Shown here piece after piece: positions 45,728 to 60,400 of a stretch of DNA of 64,000 nt; within the stretch, counting starts at the first letter, position 1; each line of letters starts with the position of its first letter. Where the stretch lies: NCBI GenBank assembly GCA_001414485.1, contig LLEY01000040.1, positions 310,001-374,000 on the forward strand, read 5' to 3'. This stretch comes from Calycina herbarum (taxonomy: Eukaryota; Ascomycota; Leotiomycetes; Helotiales; Pezizellaceae). A program made the translations under genes and the position numbers. A model generated the notes under the pieces. That model was not told where the DNA came from and did not search any database. It was given only the letters and a program-made list of their open reading frames with translations.

Positions 45728-47370
45728 TTTATACTCGAATCTCTTAGCGAAGATAACTAAGCTTTTATAGATAAATATAATACTATAATAAAGCTCTAGA
45801 CTATAATTAAGATTAAATATAGTAAGACGAACGAGGCTGTTACTAATTTATATATTACTACTATTATAAGCTTTAACTATAATACTAAACTAGGAATTGA
45901 TTCCTACTAGATAAAGGTAAAGAACTATTATTCAAAGCTAATTATAGCTAATTTTATTATAAAGAACGTATATCTAAATAAAGTACTCTTCTTACTATTT
46001 ACTTAAAAGATACTTATCTAATTTAAAGCTACTATCGATGTCTTAAAGTATTAATTAATAATAACTATTAATAAGAAGCTAAAGACTTTATACGAGATTA
46101 AGAAGTAAGAGAAAGAAGATAATAATATTAAAAGAACTAAAGAATTAGTCTATCTTATATAAGATAGTAGATATATTCTACCTTACTAACGTCGACGTAG
46201 TAGCTAAGAATCTACTTCTTCTAAAACTTATTATAAGTAATATAATATTATATATCTCTTATATAAAAAGAACTATCTTATTTAAGACTATACTAGGCTC
46301 TCTCGTATCTAACTACTTTATCGAGAATATAATAATAAGAAGTACTCTAAGCTAAACGAATTAAGAGTTAAAAAAAATTATTAATCGTCTAAGCGTTACT
46401 TAACTAAAACTAAGAGTTATATTATAAAGCCTAAGAAGTCTAAAACCGAAGGTTCTATAGATAGTAAGTAAAGCGTCGAGAGTATTATACTCTTAGTATT
46501 AAGTATTAGTAAAGCCGACCTCTCCTCGTAGCTAGTCGACACTAGCGTATTCTCTTATATATCTAACTAATTCTCTATTTTTAGATTCTTAAAGAAAATC
46601 AAGCTTATATAAGTAAAGATTAAAAAGAGAGAACTAAAATACGATTAGATAGGAGATACGAGACTAGTATATAAGAACGGCTCTTTAATATTCTTATTAA
46701 ACGTTCTCTATATTCTAAAACTTAGTATTAACTTACTATTAGTTCGACAGCTATATTAGTCTATTTCTAGACTTAAATTCGTAGGTAATTATAGAAAGAT
46801 ATATCTAATAAATAGAGATTAGAAGCTAGTTAGCTCTAAAATATAAGATAGTCTTTATATTATTATAAACGTTATAAATAGATATAAGAAAACTGCCTTA
46901 ATTACTAAAGAAGTAGTAGAGAGTAATTACTACTATAAATCTAATAATAAAGCTATAATAGAAACCGATATAGATTAGTATCTTAAGTACTACTAGAGAT
47001 TTATATATCTTAGTCTAAAGAAGATTATAAACTTATATTATATTACTATACTTTAAAAGAGAATTAAATTCTTAAAAGACTTAAATATCTATAAAATATA
47101 TATACTTACTAAGCTTTAAAACAAGTTCTTAAAGAAACTAGCTAAATAGATAGAGATAATACCAGGTTTAATCTAGTTTAATATTACTAGCTCTTTTCTA
47201 ATTATAATATAAGAAAATTAATAGATCTTATTAATTATTAATACGTTCTCTTAATAGAACTAGGTATTTCTACTAAAGATAAAAGACGAGGTATATAAGA
47301 CACTTCTATACTAGAAAATCTATATTAAGAACTAGACTAATAAGAAGATTAAGAGTACTTAAACTAATAA

Positions 47371-47519
47371 TATTAGTATAATTAGAGTAAATAGTACTCT
47401 ACGTAACCTTCTCGCTTAAGGTCTATTTAAGTAGATAGAGTAGCTAACTTTGCTCTATATATACGAACGATAATATACTCTTTTTATATTATACTATTAA
47501 CTACTAAGGTATACTAATA
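47371..47519 (+). repeat. Solo LTR of Copia C2 with AATAA target duplication
   Basis: 149 bp, TATTAGTATA to TATACTAATA, flanked on both sides by AATAA (47366-47370 and 47520-47524). It lies inside the integrase region of Copia C1 copy B. Confidence 0.9.
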
Positions 47520-50500
47520 AATAATATACTAGAACTCTTAAAAGCTATTAAGAAATAGTAAGTTAATATAGGTGTTAAAGAATAATCTACTATTATTACT
47601 TTATTATATTAGAATAGACTAGCTAAGAGAGCTATCTAAACTACTAAGGTAAGTATAAGAGCTTTACTTAACTAAGCTGATCTTCTAATAGAATTCTAGA
47701 ACGAAGCTATAGAAATAGACGTATACTTATAAAATCAAACCGATTATAGACCTGTGATTAATAGTAAGAAGATAAGTCTAATAAAGGTATTTACTAAGAA
47801 AGTTCTAAGTATAAGCTATATCTAATAATAGAGAAGTAAATACTACGATTACGTCGATCGAAAGATAATCTCTACTAGAGAAAGACGTAATAAGCTAGTA
47901 AACTCTAGATAAGTTAGTATTTTTATAGAATACTTAGAGTAAATAACTAAACACTTTAGAGTTTACTCTTCTAAACGAGGGAGTACGATTATTATAAGCG
48001 TTATAAGTATTAATAAAGGATTAAAGAGAGAAGAAGTTAAGCTAAAGCTCTAAAACTATACCAGCGGTTCTTAAAGAATAATAAACGTAATAAAGAATAG
48101 AAAGCCTTATAAACGCTTTCTAAAGATACGAGAACTAGTTAAGAATATATCTACGAGTTTAATAACTATATAAGCTATAGTCTCTGAATTTATACTCTCT
48201 CTAAATGTTTCTATATTTACTAAGAAAGAAATAGAAGATATAAAAGATAAGAAAGCTAAACTATAAACCGAAGAGTCTATTTAGTTATTAGAACCAGAAA
48301 AGACTAAGGTACGAAAGAGACGAAAGAGATCGAGAAGTTGAAATTTATTAATATCGTTATAATTCTAATCCTTAGCTAAAATATAACTAACTATCGAAGA
48401 AGAGAATAATATTAGCGAACTAGAGACCTAAGACAAGACCTAAGATAAGACCTAAGCTACGTTACTACTACTGATACTAGTATATTTTACTAGAGATATA
48501 AAGAGACGAGCTAAGATAGACCTAGTAGGAAGTCTAGACGTTAAGCGAGTTTAAGCGATAATTATATAGATAATAAGCAAAGATAATATAGATATAAACA
48601 AGCTCGAGGTTCTTCTTTATATTAAGTTATCTTTTCTAGTAGAAGTGATTTATAGTATCTACGTTTCTTAATTATATTAAGACGTAGTAGACGATCCTAT
48701 TTATAAAGAGCGATAGAAAGCTATAATAGCTAAAGAATTACTAGTACTCTATATAAATAACACGTTCTAAGAAGTTGTTCTACTAGAAGACGCTAACTAA
48801 GTATTATATAAATAGATATTTATAATAAAGATACTTAAAAACGAGTCGATCGAGAGATTTAAAGCTCGACTAGTAGTAAGAGGTTTTAGCTAAATTTAAG
48901 AGAAAGACTTTAATAAAACCTTCGCTTCTATAGTCTAAATAGATACGCTTCGTCTATTTCTTACGACTATTATACTTAAGAACTTAGAATACTACTAATT
49001 CGATATTAAGAACGTATTTATAGAGTTATACTTAAAGAAACGAATATTTCTAGATCTATCTTAAGAGATTAAATTACTAAAAGAAAAAGTCTAGTAAGTA
49101 CTTCGAAGTCTATATAGATTAAAATAAGCTATAAAGGATTAGAATCGTCTAATACGAGATAAGTATAACGAAACTTAAATAAACTAAATAAAGGTAACTA
49201 AGTCTTAAAGGTTAGTATATAGATAAGAAGTATAGATACGCCGGGTTATTTACTTAGAAGCGAACTCGTTACTTATATTAAAGATATTAAATAAGATAAT
49301 AAAATTAATAACTAAAGTTAAGTACGAAGCTTCTATCTAATAATAGATATACTAGTCCTATATAGAACCTTTATACTTCCTAGCTATTATAGTCGACTTA
49401 TTCGACTATAGTCGATATAGTCGACTCGTCGGCTATGTCGCTTACTTGCTTATTACGTGATTATAACTAACTTCTAATAGTAAGATTCTAGAATTCTTAA
49501 ATATCTCTATATTATAGATTCTCTTCTATATTACCTTCTATTTCCTAGACGTTATATCTTATCCTATTAGAGCGCTGTCTAGACTACTTACTACGTGAAA
49601 CGTGATTTATAATACTATCCTCTTCTTAGACTAGCGTGTTTCTACGCTTAAGTATAGTCTAGGAAATATTATTAAAGAGCTGTTAGCTCTTCTGATTTTA
49701 ATATAAACACTATCTATACTTACGACTATAAACGCTAGATTAAACTAGTAAAGTATATTAATAGATCTAGCGAAGAAATAGTATCTTATACTCGATATAA
49801 ACGTTCTAGACGAAAGTACGTAGCTATAGCCTCGGCTTCGAAGGCTAATAAATATTCTAATTATATAAGATAGAAAAAATCCTACGATATTAAGTCGTGA
49901 AATCGAATACCTCTACTTTCTAACTAGTCTTTAATTAACTAGCAGCGGCGGAAATTAAGAGACGAAGAAGAACGAGCCTAGTAGTTCTAATAAGAGACGG
50001 CTACTAAGGTTCTTCGTTTATAGAAACTATAGCGCTAGCTTAATAAGCGGGAATAGTAGTTAATTCGCTCTAGTCTAAACTCTATAGCTAAGCTAGAGAA
50101 GAGAGAGGAGAAGGAGAGGAAAGATAAGAAGGAATAGAAGGAGAAGAAGTATAGAGAAAGAGAGGCTACTAGGCTAGCTGCTCTTTCTAGTTCTAACCCC
50201 GTCTTTAACCTAGGTCTTAACCTAGCTCTTCTTAAGTCTTTTCCTTCTAAATACGAGATATAGGTAACTCTAGATTTTAATAGTAGAACTTCTGAAGTTC
50301 CTCTAAGTAATAGTTAATATTTTTTCTAGGTTTCTAAGTATTTTCTAAATATAGGTAATCTAACTATTTAATTAAGTACTTAACCTATTCTCTAATAAGC
50401 TTATAGTTAAGAATTCTTTCGACTTTATACTCGGCGTTTAGGTTTACTAGTTGAATTTCTATAATTAAGACTAGTAGTACTCCTAGTAGTACTAGTTTAA

Positions 50501-50814
50501 GTAAGAATATATAGAATACTAGGTAGATGTTTATAGTCTATAGTAGTATTAATTTATAGTTTAAAAGTTCTCTAACTTATTTAATTTTAAATAGTCTAAG
50601 TTTCTTATAATCTAGTTTATTACTTAGTCTTTTAGTATTAATATTTTTCTATATTAAGTAGACTTTATTCTCTTCTTTTAGTATTAGCTTCTAACTACGT
50701 CGTTTATTATAATAGTATATATTCCTTTTAGCTATAAACTATAAGTCTTTTATAAGTTCTTTATATAACCTCTTGATTTTCGAGATCTAAATATAAGCGA
50801 GTTAATTATTAATA

Positions 50815-52673
50815 ACGTGGTTTATTAGAGCCTCGGTTATATTAGAACCTCGATTAATTTTTCTGAAATTCTACTCTCTAACTTTAATACACGTTTTTTT
50901 AACCTTCTACTATATCTATTATTACTAAAGAATTAAAAGTTATTCTAGCTATTAAGGTAATTCGAATATCTAAAAAGCTAAGTCGACGGAAAGCTATAAA
51001 GATCTACGGAATATCTTATTCTATACTTAATAATAGAATAAATAGCTATCTTCTTCTAGCCGACCGTCGACTAGTAAACCTTAAATTATCTAAGATAGAA
51101 GAAGAAGTAATTATTTAGAATATACTTAATATAGATTTTAGAGGGTTTATACCCTGGCTAGCTAGTATAGAAGATATAGCTAATTTTATTCTTAAGTTAT
51201 AAAAAGGAAAACATATTAGTAAGCTCTAGGCTTATCGGTTTATATAATAATAACTAACTCTTAAGACGCGTTTTAATCACGTTTATAATTTCTAAAGAGT
51301 CTTATATAAAGATCCTAAGCTAATTAGTATATAGTTTTAACTAGTTATAAATATATAAGCGAAATATAGAGTTTTAGACTACGACTTCTATAACTTTAAT
51401 AAAACTAGGTTTATAATAGACGTGATTTATTCTATAATAGTTGTTACTTATATAGATCGACGTATTAGAGGTAAGGTAGTTTAGCTAGAGAATCGAGAAT
51501 AAGCTACTACTATTACTTATATTAATAGTAAAAGCTAGAGTATTTCTTTATTTTTAGTAGTTTAAGAAAAGAATTATCTTATAAATTAGTATACTAATAG
51601 CGGTCTTCTATCTAACTAGGTTATTAAACTAATAATTAATAGATAGACGAATAATAAGATAGATCTAGAATAGATAAAACATTTTAATTAATATACTACT
51701 ACTTATATAAGAGAGTTATATCGAATACTAGTGTTAGATAGATATAAGAGCTATGAATTAGTAGAATTTTAAGAGTATTATAAGATATATAATATTATAA
51801 CTCTTAGATTACCTTCTTACTCGTCTTATCTAACTTAACTACTTAATATTAGATATTTTAGTATATTAAAACAAGTGTATAGTTAATAGATTAAGACGTT
51901 TATTAAAGCTTATATTAACTATATTACTAAGATAGAGTTCTTTCTAGCCTTTATAGTAGTATATAGAGAACCTATAATAGTCTAGAACGCTTAGACTAGA
52001 TTCTATAGAGCTGGCCTAGTGTGTTTTAATCTATAAACAGTGATTTTAAAGCTTAATATAAAGTTATAGACTCTAATACTCTCTAGACCCCCTACTACTA
52101 ATACTCTTCTATAGGAATCTTAGACCTCTTCTAATCTAACAGAAGCTCTTTTATAGTTAACTCTTATATAAAATCGAATTACTCGCTATTAGAGAAGCTC
52201 GCTAACCCCTCTATTTAAGACAGTTACAGCGCTAGCTAAAGGTATAAAGCGAATAGCTTATAAGATAACTCTTCTATCTACCGAGGTACGTATACTTCAG
52301 GTAGTAAATAAAGCTCTTAGTAAACGCTAGAGAGCTAAAAAGGCTTATGTCTATAAAGAGGGTATACTTATTATAGAGGATATATAGGATATTATAGCCT
52401 AGAAAGACGTAGATAAGCAGGTATAACGCGATATACGTATAGCGAGAGATAGTTATAAGAAGAGGTAACTGTCTAGATAATACTATAGAATCTATAGAAA
52501 AGCTAGTTATAATATATAAACTTATTAAGAAGCTGTAGATATATCTAGTATATTAGACTCGGATTATAAAGAGTTAATTTAATATATTATAGTTAAGTTA
52601 TTTAAGTTCAAAGTTATATACTAAGGAAAATTAATCGAGGTTCTAATATAACCGAGGTTCTAATAAACCACGT
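50815..52673 (+). mobile_element. Pogo/Fot1-type transposon P3 inside Gypsy G2 copy 2
   Basis: 1859 bp between TA dinucleotides (50813-50814, 52674-52675). Left end ACGTGGTTT, boxes ATTAGAGCCTCGGTTAT and ATTAGAACCTCGATTAA; the right end is the inverse with one or two changes. Transposase text: ILAIKVIRISKKLSRRKAIK, DFRGFIPWLASIEDIANFIL, DYDFYNFNKTRFIIDV, ILVLDRYKSYELVEF and a zinc-knuckle remnant near 52490-52520. Stops throughout; the DETG motif reads NKTR. The sister Gypsy copy has the empty site near 56115-56125. Confidence 0.93.
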
Positions 52674-54498
52674 TAGTCGTAGGTAATAGTTCTTAATATA
52701 CTACTAATTTATATCTAAAGTTAACGTAGAATAGTATAACAAGTATCGTTTCTATTACTAAACTATTATAAGTAAACTATACTAAGAGTAGCAGCTCTAT
52801 CTAGTTGTTTTAGTAGTAGTTTATATAATAACAGAGGTATATCTTAACTATCTAATTTATACGTTCGTTTCCTCTATTTATCTAGAGGTGAAAAGCTGTT
52901 AATAGCTTTCTTTTTATACCTAGTTATTCTATAAGAGCGATCTAGAACTTAGAGATAAAGAGTTTATCTCTATTAGAGAGTATTTCTTCTAGTAGTTTAT
53001 ATCTTAAGACTACTTTCTTAAGAAATACGAATACTAATTCCTTAGCTATACTTAACTCTATATATAGTATTAAAATTATATATTTTATAAGTCGTTCTAT
53101 AATAACTAGGATTAAGTTATACTTAACTTCTATTATTAGATCTTTAGATTTTAGTAGCTTAATAATAAAATCCTAAGATATTAATTTCTAAGATATCTAT
53201 AGTATTAGAGTAGTATCTATCTATTTATAAGATATATAGTAGGAAGTCTTATTCCTAGTATAGATATTATACTCTGTTATTACTTTCTTAACTACCTTTG
53301 ATACTTTATTAATATAGTAATATTATCTAATCTACTAAAGTGTTTTATAAACTCCTTAGTAACTATATACTAGTATAGAATAGTATTTGCGAATAAATTC
53401 TTTTATATATAAGTTAGAAATCTAAAGTTTTCCTTTTTTATATCTATCTTTATAATTTTATTCTTTATATAACTAATATATATTAATATCTAGTTCCTAT
53501 TCTAGGTTTCTTTCTTCTTAAAGTATCTAAGGTTATTCTTTTTTCTAAGTATTCTAAATTTTATTTCTCTAGAGGTCGATTTCCTCTAGAACTATAACTT
53601 TATAAACTATTAGAACTAAATCTCTATTCTTAAGAGTTTTTAAGATTATAATCTTCTTATACTCTTTATTTCCTTTATACCTAGGTTTCTAGCTAAGAGT
53701 ATTAGCTTAAGCGTTTAATATTCTACTTATATAATATATAATAATATTAAATCTTAATAATATTTTAGAATATCTTATTAGTTATCTAGTCGTAAGTTTC
53801 TTTATTTTTGTAAATATTCTTAAATTCTTAAAGTTAGTTAGAACTATAACCTAATATTTTACTTCTTAAAGATATATTCTCTAGTATTCTAGAGCTAGTA
53901 CTATAGTAAGTAATTCTTTATTAAAGATACTATAGTTCTACTATACTAGATTAAATATTTTAAAGTAGTATATAATAGATATAAGCTTCTCTTTATTATT
54001 TAGTTATAGATAAATTATATCTACTACTATATCTAAGGCGTCTATTTCTACTATACTAGGCTTATTTACGTTAAAATCATATAAAATAGGTTTTTTTATA
54101 AACTTTGTCTTAATTTTCTAAAAAGCGTTCTTAGCTTATTTATTCTATATAAATATAATAGCCTTTTTAACTAGTACTAATATTAGTTTAGTAATCTTTA
54201 TATAGTCTCTAATAAACAGATAGTAGAAGTTTATAAACCTAAGAAAGAATTATATATCCTTTATATTCTCTAGTAATTTCTAGTTTAAGACGTCCTAGAT
54301 CTTTACTAGATCTATCTCTATTTTTCCTAGGCTAAATACCTATTCTAGGAAAAGTGTCTAAGTTATTCTAAACTCGTATTTTAAAAGTTTAAGATAGGAA
54401 TCTACCTTAAGTAGTCGTTGTAGAACTTCTCTTATATATCTCTTATATTCCTCTTCTTTCTCTAAGAAGATTAGAATATTATCTAGATAATAGATTAC

Positions 54499-57400
54499 TA
54501 TAACGAAACTTAAATAAACTAAACAAAGGTAACTAAGTCTCGAAGGTTAGTATATAGGTAAGAAGTATAGATACGCTAGGTTATTTACTTAGAAGTAAAC
54601 TCGTTACTTATATTAAAGATATTAAATAAGATAATAATATTAATAACTAAAGTTAAGTACGAAGCTTCTATCTAGATAGTAGACGTGCTAGTATATATAG
54701 ATCCCTTTATACTACCTAGATTCTTATATAGGTATAGATCCTTAGATCTTATAGAATCTATTATATAACTTCTAATAGTTATCTAATAATAAGATCCTAG
54801 AATATCTAAATCCTTTATATTACTAATTCTCTTCTATATTATCTTCTAATTCCTAGATATTATACCTTATTCTATTAGAGCGCTGTCTAGACTACTTACT
54901 ATATATAATATAATTTATAATACTATCCTCTTCTTAGCCTAGTATATTCTTACGCTTAAGTATAAGCTAAGGAACTCGGTTAAGATACTAGTAATATCCT
55001 TTTCTTTTATTATATTCTACTTTATATAGAAGAAGAAAGAAGAATAAATACTTTTTATAAAAAGTATTAAAATATTTTATAATAAAATATTACTATATTC
55101 TTACTATACTTCCTAAAAGTATAGATGTTTTATTAATTCCTTCTAATCTTTTTAATATTTTAAATACGTTTAGTTAAAACTAAAATATAATAGAACCAAC
55201 GACGCTTAAAAGAAGAACGTTTCTTATACTAGTAACTAAGCCTCTATTAAGAGATAAGAGAAGAAGTTAGAGAGAGAGAAGAAGAAGGTAATAGTAAGGA
55301 TTCTACGGTTATAAAAGTAGAAGGCCTTTCTAAAAGAAAGATAGTATAAAATGTCTTATTAAGAGCTTCGTTTTCTTAATAAACTCGATACTATTAAGGA
55401 GGTAGAAAAGAAAGAGAAGGAGGAAAAAGAGAGAGAGGAAAGAGAGTAGCGAGAGGCAGAGGTTACTTAACTAGCAGCTCTGTCTATTCGTACTAGTTCC
55501 TAATCTAAGATAGGTCTTAACCTAGCCTTTCTTAAGGCCTTTCTTTTAGATTATAAGATATAAGTAAACCTAGGTTTTACTAGTAGAATTTCTAAAGTTC
55601 TACTAGGTAATAGTTAAGATTACTTTTTAGTTCCTAAGTATTTTCTAAGTATAGGTAATCTAATTATTTAATTAAGTACTTAATTTATCCTTTAATAAGT
55701 CTATAGTTAAGAATTCTTTTAACTTTATATTTAGTATTTAGGTTTATTAGTTAAATTTCTATAAGTAGAGCTAGTAGAGCTCCTAGTAGTACTAGTTTAA
55801 GTAAAGATATATAGAATACTAGATAAATATTTATTATTTTTAGTAGTATTAGTTTATAATTTAAAGATTCTTTAACTTATTTAATTTTAAATAGTCTAAG
55901 TTTTTTATAATCTAGTTTATTACTTAGTCTTTTTATATTAATATTTTTCTATACTAAATAAACTCTATCTCTCTCTTTTAGCGTTAGCTTCTAACTACGT
56001 CGTTTATTATAATAGTATATATTTCTTTTAGCTATAAACTATAAATCTCTTATAAGTTCTTTATATAAGCTTTTAATTTTTAAGACCTAAATATAAGCAA
56101 ACTAATTATTAATAGTTATAAATAGTATTTCTTAATATACTACTAATTTATATCTAAAGTTAGTATAAAATAGTATAATAAGAGTTGTTTCTATTACTAA
56201 ACTATTATAGATAAATTATACTAAAGATAGTAGTTCTATCTAGTTATTTTACTAGTAGTTTATATAATAATAAAGGTATATCTTAATTACTTAGTTTATA
56301 TGTTTATTTCCTCTATTTATCTAAGAGTAAAAAGCTATAAAAAGCTTTCTTTTTATACTTAATTATTTTATAAGAGTAATCTAAAATTTAGAGATAAAGA
56401 GTTTATCTCTATCTAAGAGTATTTCTTTAGATAGTCTATATCTTAAAACTACTTTCTTAAGAAATATAAATACTAATTCCTTAGCTATACTTAACTCTAT
56501 ATATAGTACTATAATTATATACTTTATAAGTCGTTTTATAATAACTAGGATTAAGTTATACTTAACTTCTATTATTAGGTTCTTAGATTTTAGTAACTTA
56601 ATAATAAAATCCTAGGATATTAATTTCTAAGGTATCTATAATATTAGAGTAGTATATATCTATTTATAAGATATATAATAGAAAGTCTTATTCCTAGTAT
56701 AGGTATTATACTCTACTATTACTTTCTTAACTATCGTAGATAATTAATTAATATAGTAATATTTCTTTATCTACTAAAGAGTTCTACGAATTTCTTAATA
56801 ACTATATACTAGTACTATATAGTACTCTTAAACGAATTCCTTTATATATAATTTAGAAACTTAAAGTTTTCCTTTCTTATACTTATCTTTATAGTTTTAT
56901 TCTTTCTATAAATAATATATATTAATATCTATTTCTTATACTAGGTTTCTTTCTTTCTAAAATACCTAAGGTTGTTTCTTTTCTTAAGCGTTCTAGATTT
57001 TATTCTTCTAAGAGTTAATTTCCTCTAAAACTATAATCTTATAAACTATTAAAGCTAGATCTCTATTCTTAAGAGTTTTTAAAATCGTAATCTTTTTATA
57101 CTTCTTATCTCCTTTATATCTAAGTTTCTAGCTAAAAGTATTAGCTTAAGTATTTAATATTCTCTTTATATATTAGATAATAATATTAAAACCTTCTAAT
57201 ATCTCTAACTATCTAGCTAACTATCTAGTCGTAAGTTTCTTAGTTATTATAAATATTCTATAATTCTTATAGTTAGATAAAACTATAACTTAGTATTTTA
57301 CTAGCTATAAATAAATTCTCTAGTATTCTAAAGCTAATACTATAGTAAGTAATTCTTTATTAAAGATACTATAGTTTTATTATACTAGGTTAAATATTTT

Positions 57401-60400
57401 AGAATAATATATAATAGATATAAGTTTTCCTTTATTATTTAGTTATAAATAAATTATACTAGGCTTATTTATATTAAAATTATATAGAATAGGTTTTTCT
57501 ATAAACCTTACTTTAATTCTTTAAAAAGCGTTCTTAGCTTATTTATTCTAAATTCACTTAATAGCCTTTTTTACTAGTACTAATATTAGTTTAGTAATCT
57601 TTATATAGTCTTAGATAAATAGATAATAGAAGTTTATAAATCTAAGAAAGAACTATATATCCTTGATATTCTCTAGTAACTTCTAGTTTAAGATATCTTA
57701 GATCTTTACTAGATCTATTTCTATTTTCCTAAGACTAAATACCTATTCTAGGAAAAGTATTTAAGTTACTCTAAACTCGTATTTTAAGAGTTTAAGATAG
57801 GAATCTACCTTAAGTAGTTAACGTAGAACTTCTCTTATATATTCCTTATATTCTTCTTCTTTTTTTAAGAAGATTAGAATATTATCTAAGTAATAGATTA
57901 CTATTATTCTTAGAAGATCTCTTAAAATATTATTATTCTATCTCTAATATATAGCTAGTATAACTATATATTTATAAAAGCTTAATAGTAAAGCGAATAC
58001 TGTTTTCTATTTATCTTTGACTTTTATTTATATAAGTCTATAAGCGTTCTATTAATCTAGTTTTATAAACTATACTATCTTATCTAACTTATCTTATAAG
58101 TATTAGCTAGCTAGTAGTAGATAAGCGTCTTTAACTATAGTATAATTTACTTCTTAGTAATTAATCTATACTCTTCTATCTAAGTTATTCTTTTTTTTAA
58201 TAATAAGTATATTTAAGGTAATTAATAACTTAGATTTTCTAATATATTCTTTCTTAATACCTTCTCTTATATAACTTTCTATTCTTTATAAGCTTTTCTA
58301 GTTATATAACTGAAGCTTCTACTTCGAGAGATAATAACCCTCTTTTATCTTAATCTTATAATCCTATAGATAATATTCTAGTAAGGCTTATAAGTCTTCT
58401 AGGTTTTTAAATAAAGCTTTAAATTCTCTATACTATATAGGTATTTTGTTATCAGCTGTCCTACTAACCTATAAAGGACCTTAGATAAGGTGTCCTAGTA
58501 TATTAGAAGAGGTAGTACTAACCTTGTTCTAGTCTTATAGTTATAATTATAAACCTATGTAATTATATTAACTAAAGGTTATTATCTTAATCTTCTAGTT
58601 AATATTTAGATTATATTCTTAAATCTATAGTATACTAAGTATTACTTCTTTACTCTCTATTTTAATAATATTAAATTATATATTTAAGTAGTATTCTTTA
58701 ATATTAACTTTTATTAGAATAGTTTACTAATTAATAACTCTATCTTAGTAGACAACGTCTATTCTATTAAGTACCTCTAGGTAGTATAGCTTTATACTTT
58801 TAATTAGAACGTTTAGCTTCTTTAGAGCTATTAGAGAAAGGAAGTTACTTATTATTCTAGAGTTAATTAGAACTCGGAGTTCCTTTCCTTTTATCTTTAC
58901 TATTATTATAAGTTAATTTTCTTTAATAGTAGTGTAAATTTCTAGTTTAATATAATAAACCTTAGATCTTCTTTTACTAGTATCTCCTTTCTAAGAGATT
59001 AAGAAGAATATTATCTTTTTACTATTAAAAAAGGCTATCTTATATATTAGACTATCTTTTATAGTTCTCTTAGGTTCTAGAAGAGTTCTAATAAAGTATC
59101 TCTCTATTAACTAGTCTAATATAGCTCGTAGTTTATAACGAACCTATTTAATAGTTTCCTCTTATAAGATTTTAACGACTTATTATTCGCCTTTTATTAG
59201 TTAATAGAATTCCTAGATTAGAGTAGTCTAGAGGTTTACTTAAATAACCTTAAATATTTACTAATTATCTAATCTTTTAAATAATATTACTATTCTCTTT
59301 TTTACTCTTAGTATATAATACTTCTTATTAATTTCTAACTTATAATTCTAGTTAGATAGATAAGTAGTAATATCTAGCTTTAGATATCTATTATATTTAT
59401 TAAAACCTTCTAGATAATACTATTCCTATTTAGTAGTATTATTTTTAGATTCGTAACTATCTATAAGTCTTCTTTCTCTAGGAAGTTATTAGGTACTACC
59501 TACTCTAGTCTGGGTTTCTTAAGCTTAATAGTTTCTCTTCTAGTAATAAGACTAACTATAGTTACTTTATCTTATTTATTTTATACTATTATATAAGTAG
59601 TTATAACTATAGAGTTAATTCTCTAGGTAGAATATAGGCTTTAAAAATCAGGTTTCTAGTTTTCTATATATATCTATCTATTCTCTCTTTTGAAGATTCT
59701 AATAAATACTTATATCTTATCTTATTTAGATTTATATATTCTTAGATCTACTTTTAATAAGTTAGATTCTAATTCTAATAACTCTAATAAACCTATTAAT
59801 AGTAGTAACTTATATTCTACTTAAAGAGGTAATTTATATTCTATTTCTAACCGTGTATTATAATATTCTTTAAGAAGTAGATTTCTACTATTATTAGTAT
59901 CTTATACTTTACTAACTTATAACTTAAATCCTTTGTTTAGCTATAGATATATAGCGTCTACTATTGTTTCTAAGGTATCTATTTTAATCTATATACTATA
60001 TCTTCTAGCTTCGAGTTTATTATTCGTAAGTTCGATTTTATTAAGTAAAGCTACTTCTTTTTAAATAGTAGTATTAACCTATTCTTTCTCTTTAGAGTCT
60101 TTCTTCTTACTATACTTATTTACTCTATAACTAGATAGGCTATAGTTATAATATAAGTTTTACTCGCGTCGACGATTTTACTCTTTCTAGGAAAGTCTTT
60201 CTTTCTTTAGAAAGGTCTTTTTCTATATAGTATTTACCTTCTTACTATATTTAGTATAAGCGTATTTCTACTTTCCTAACCTCTTACTCTTTTCTCTATA
60301 CCTAGAGTTACTCTTTCTAAATTTATATAAGCGATTATCTAACTAGACTACCTTCTTAATTATATCTATAATAGTTAGAAAATATATATTCTATTTAGCT

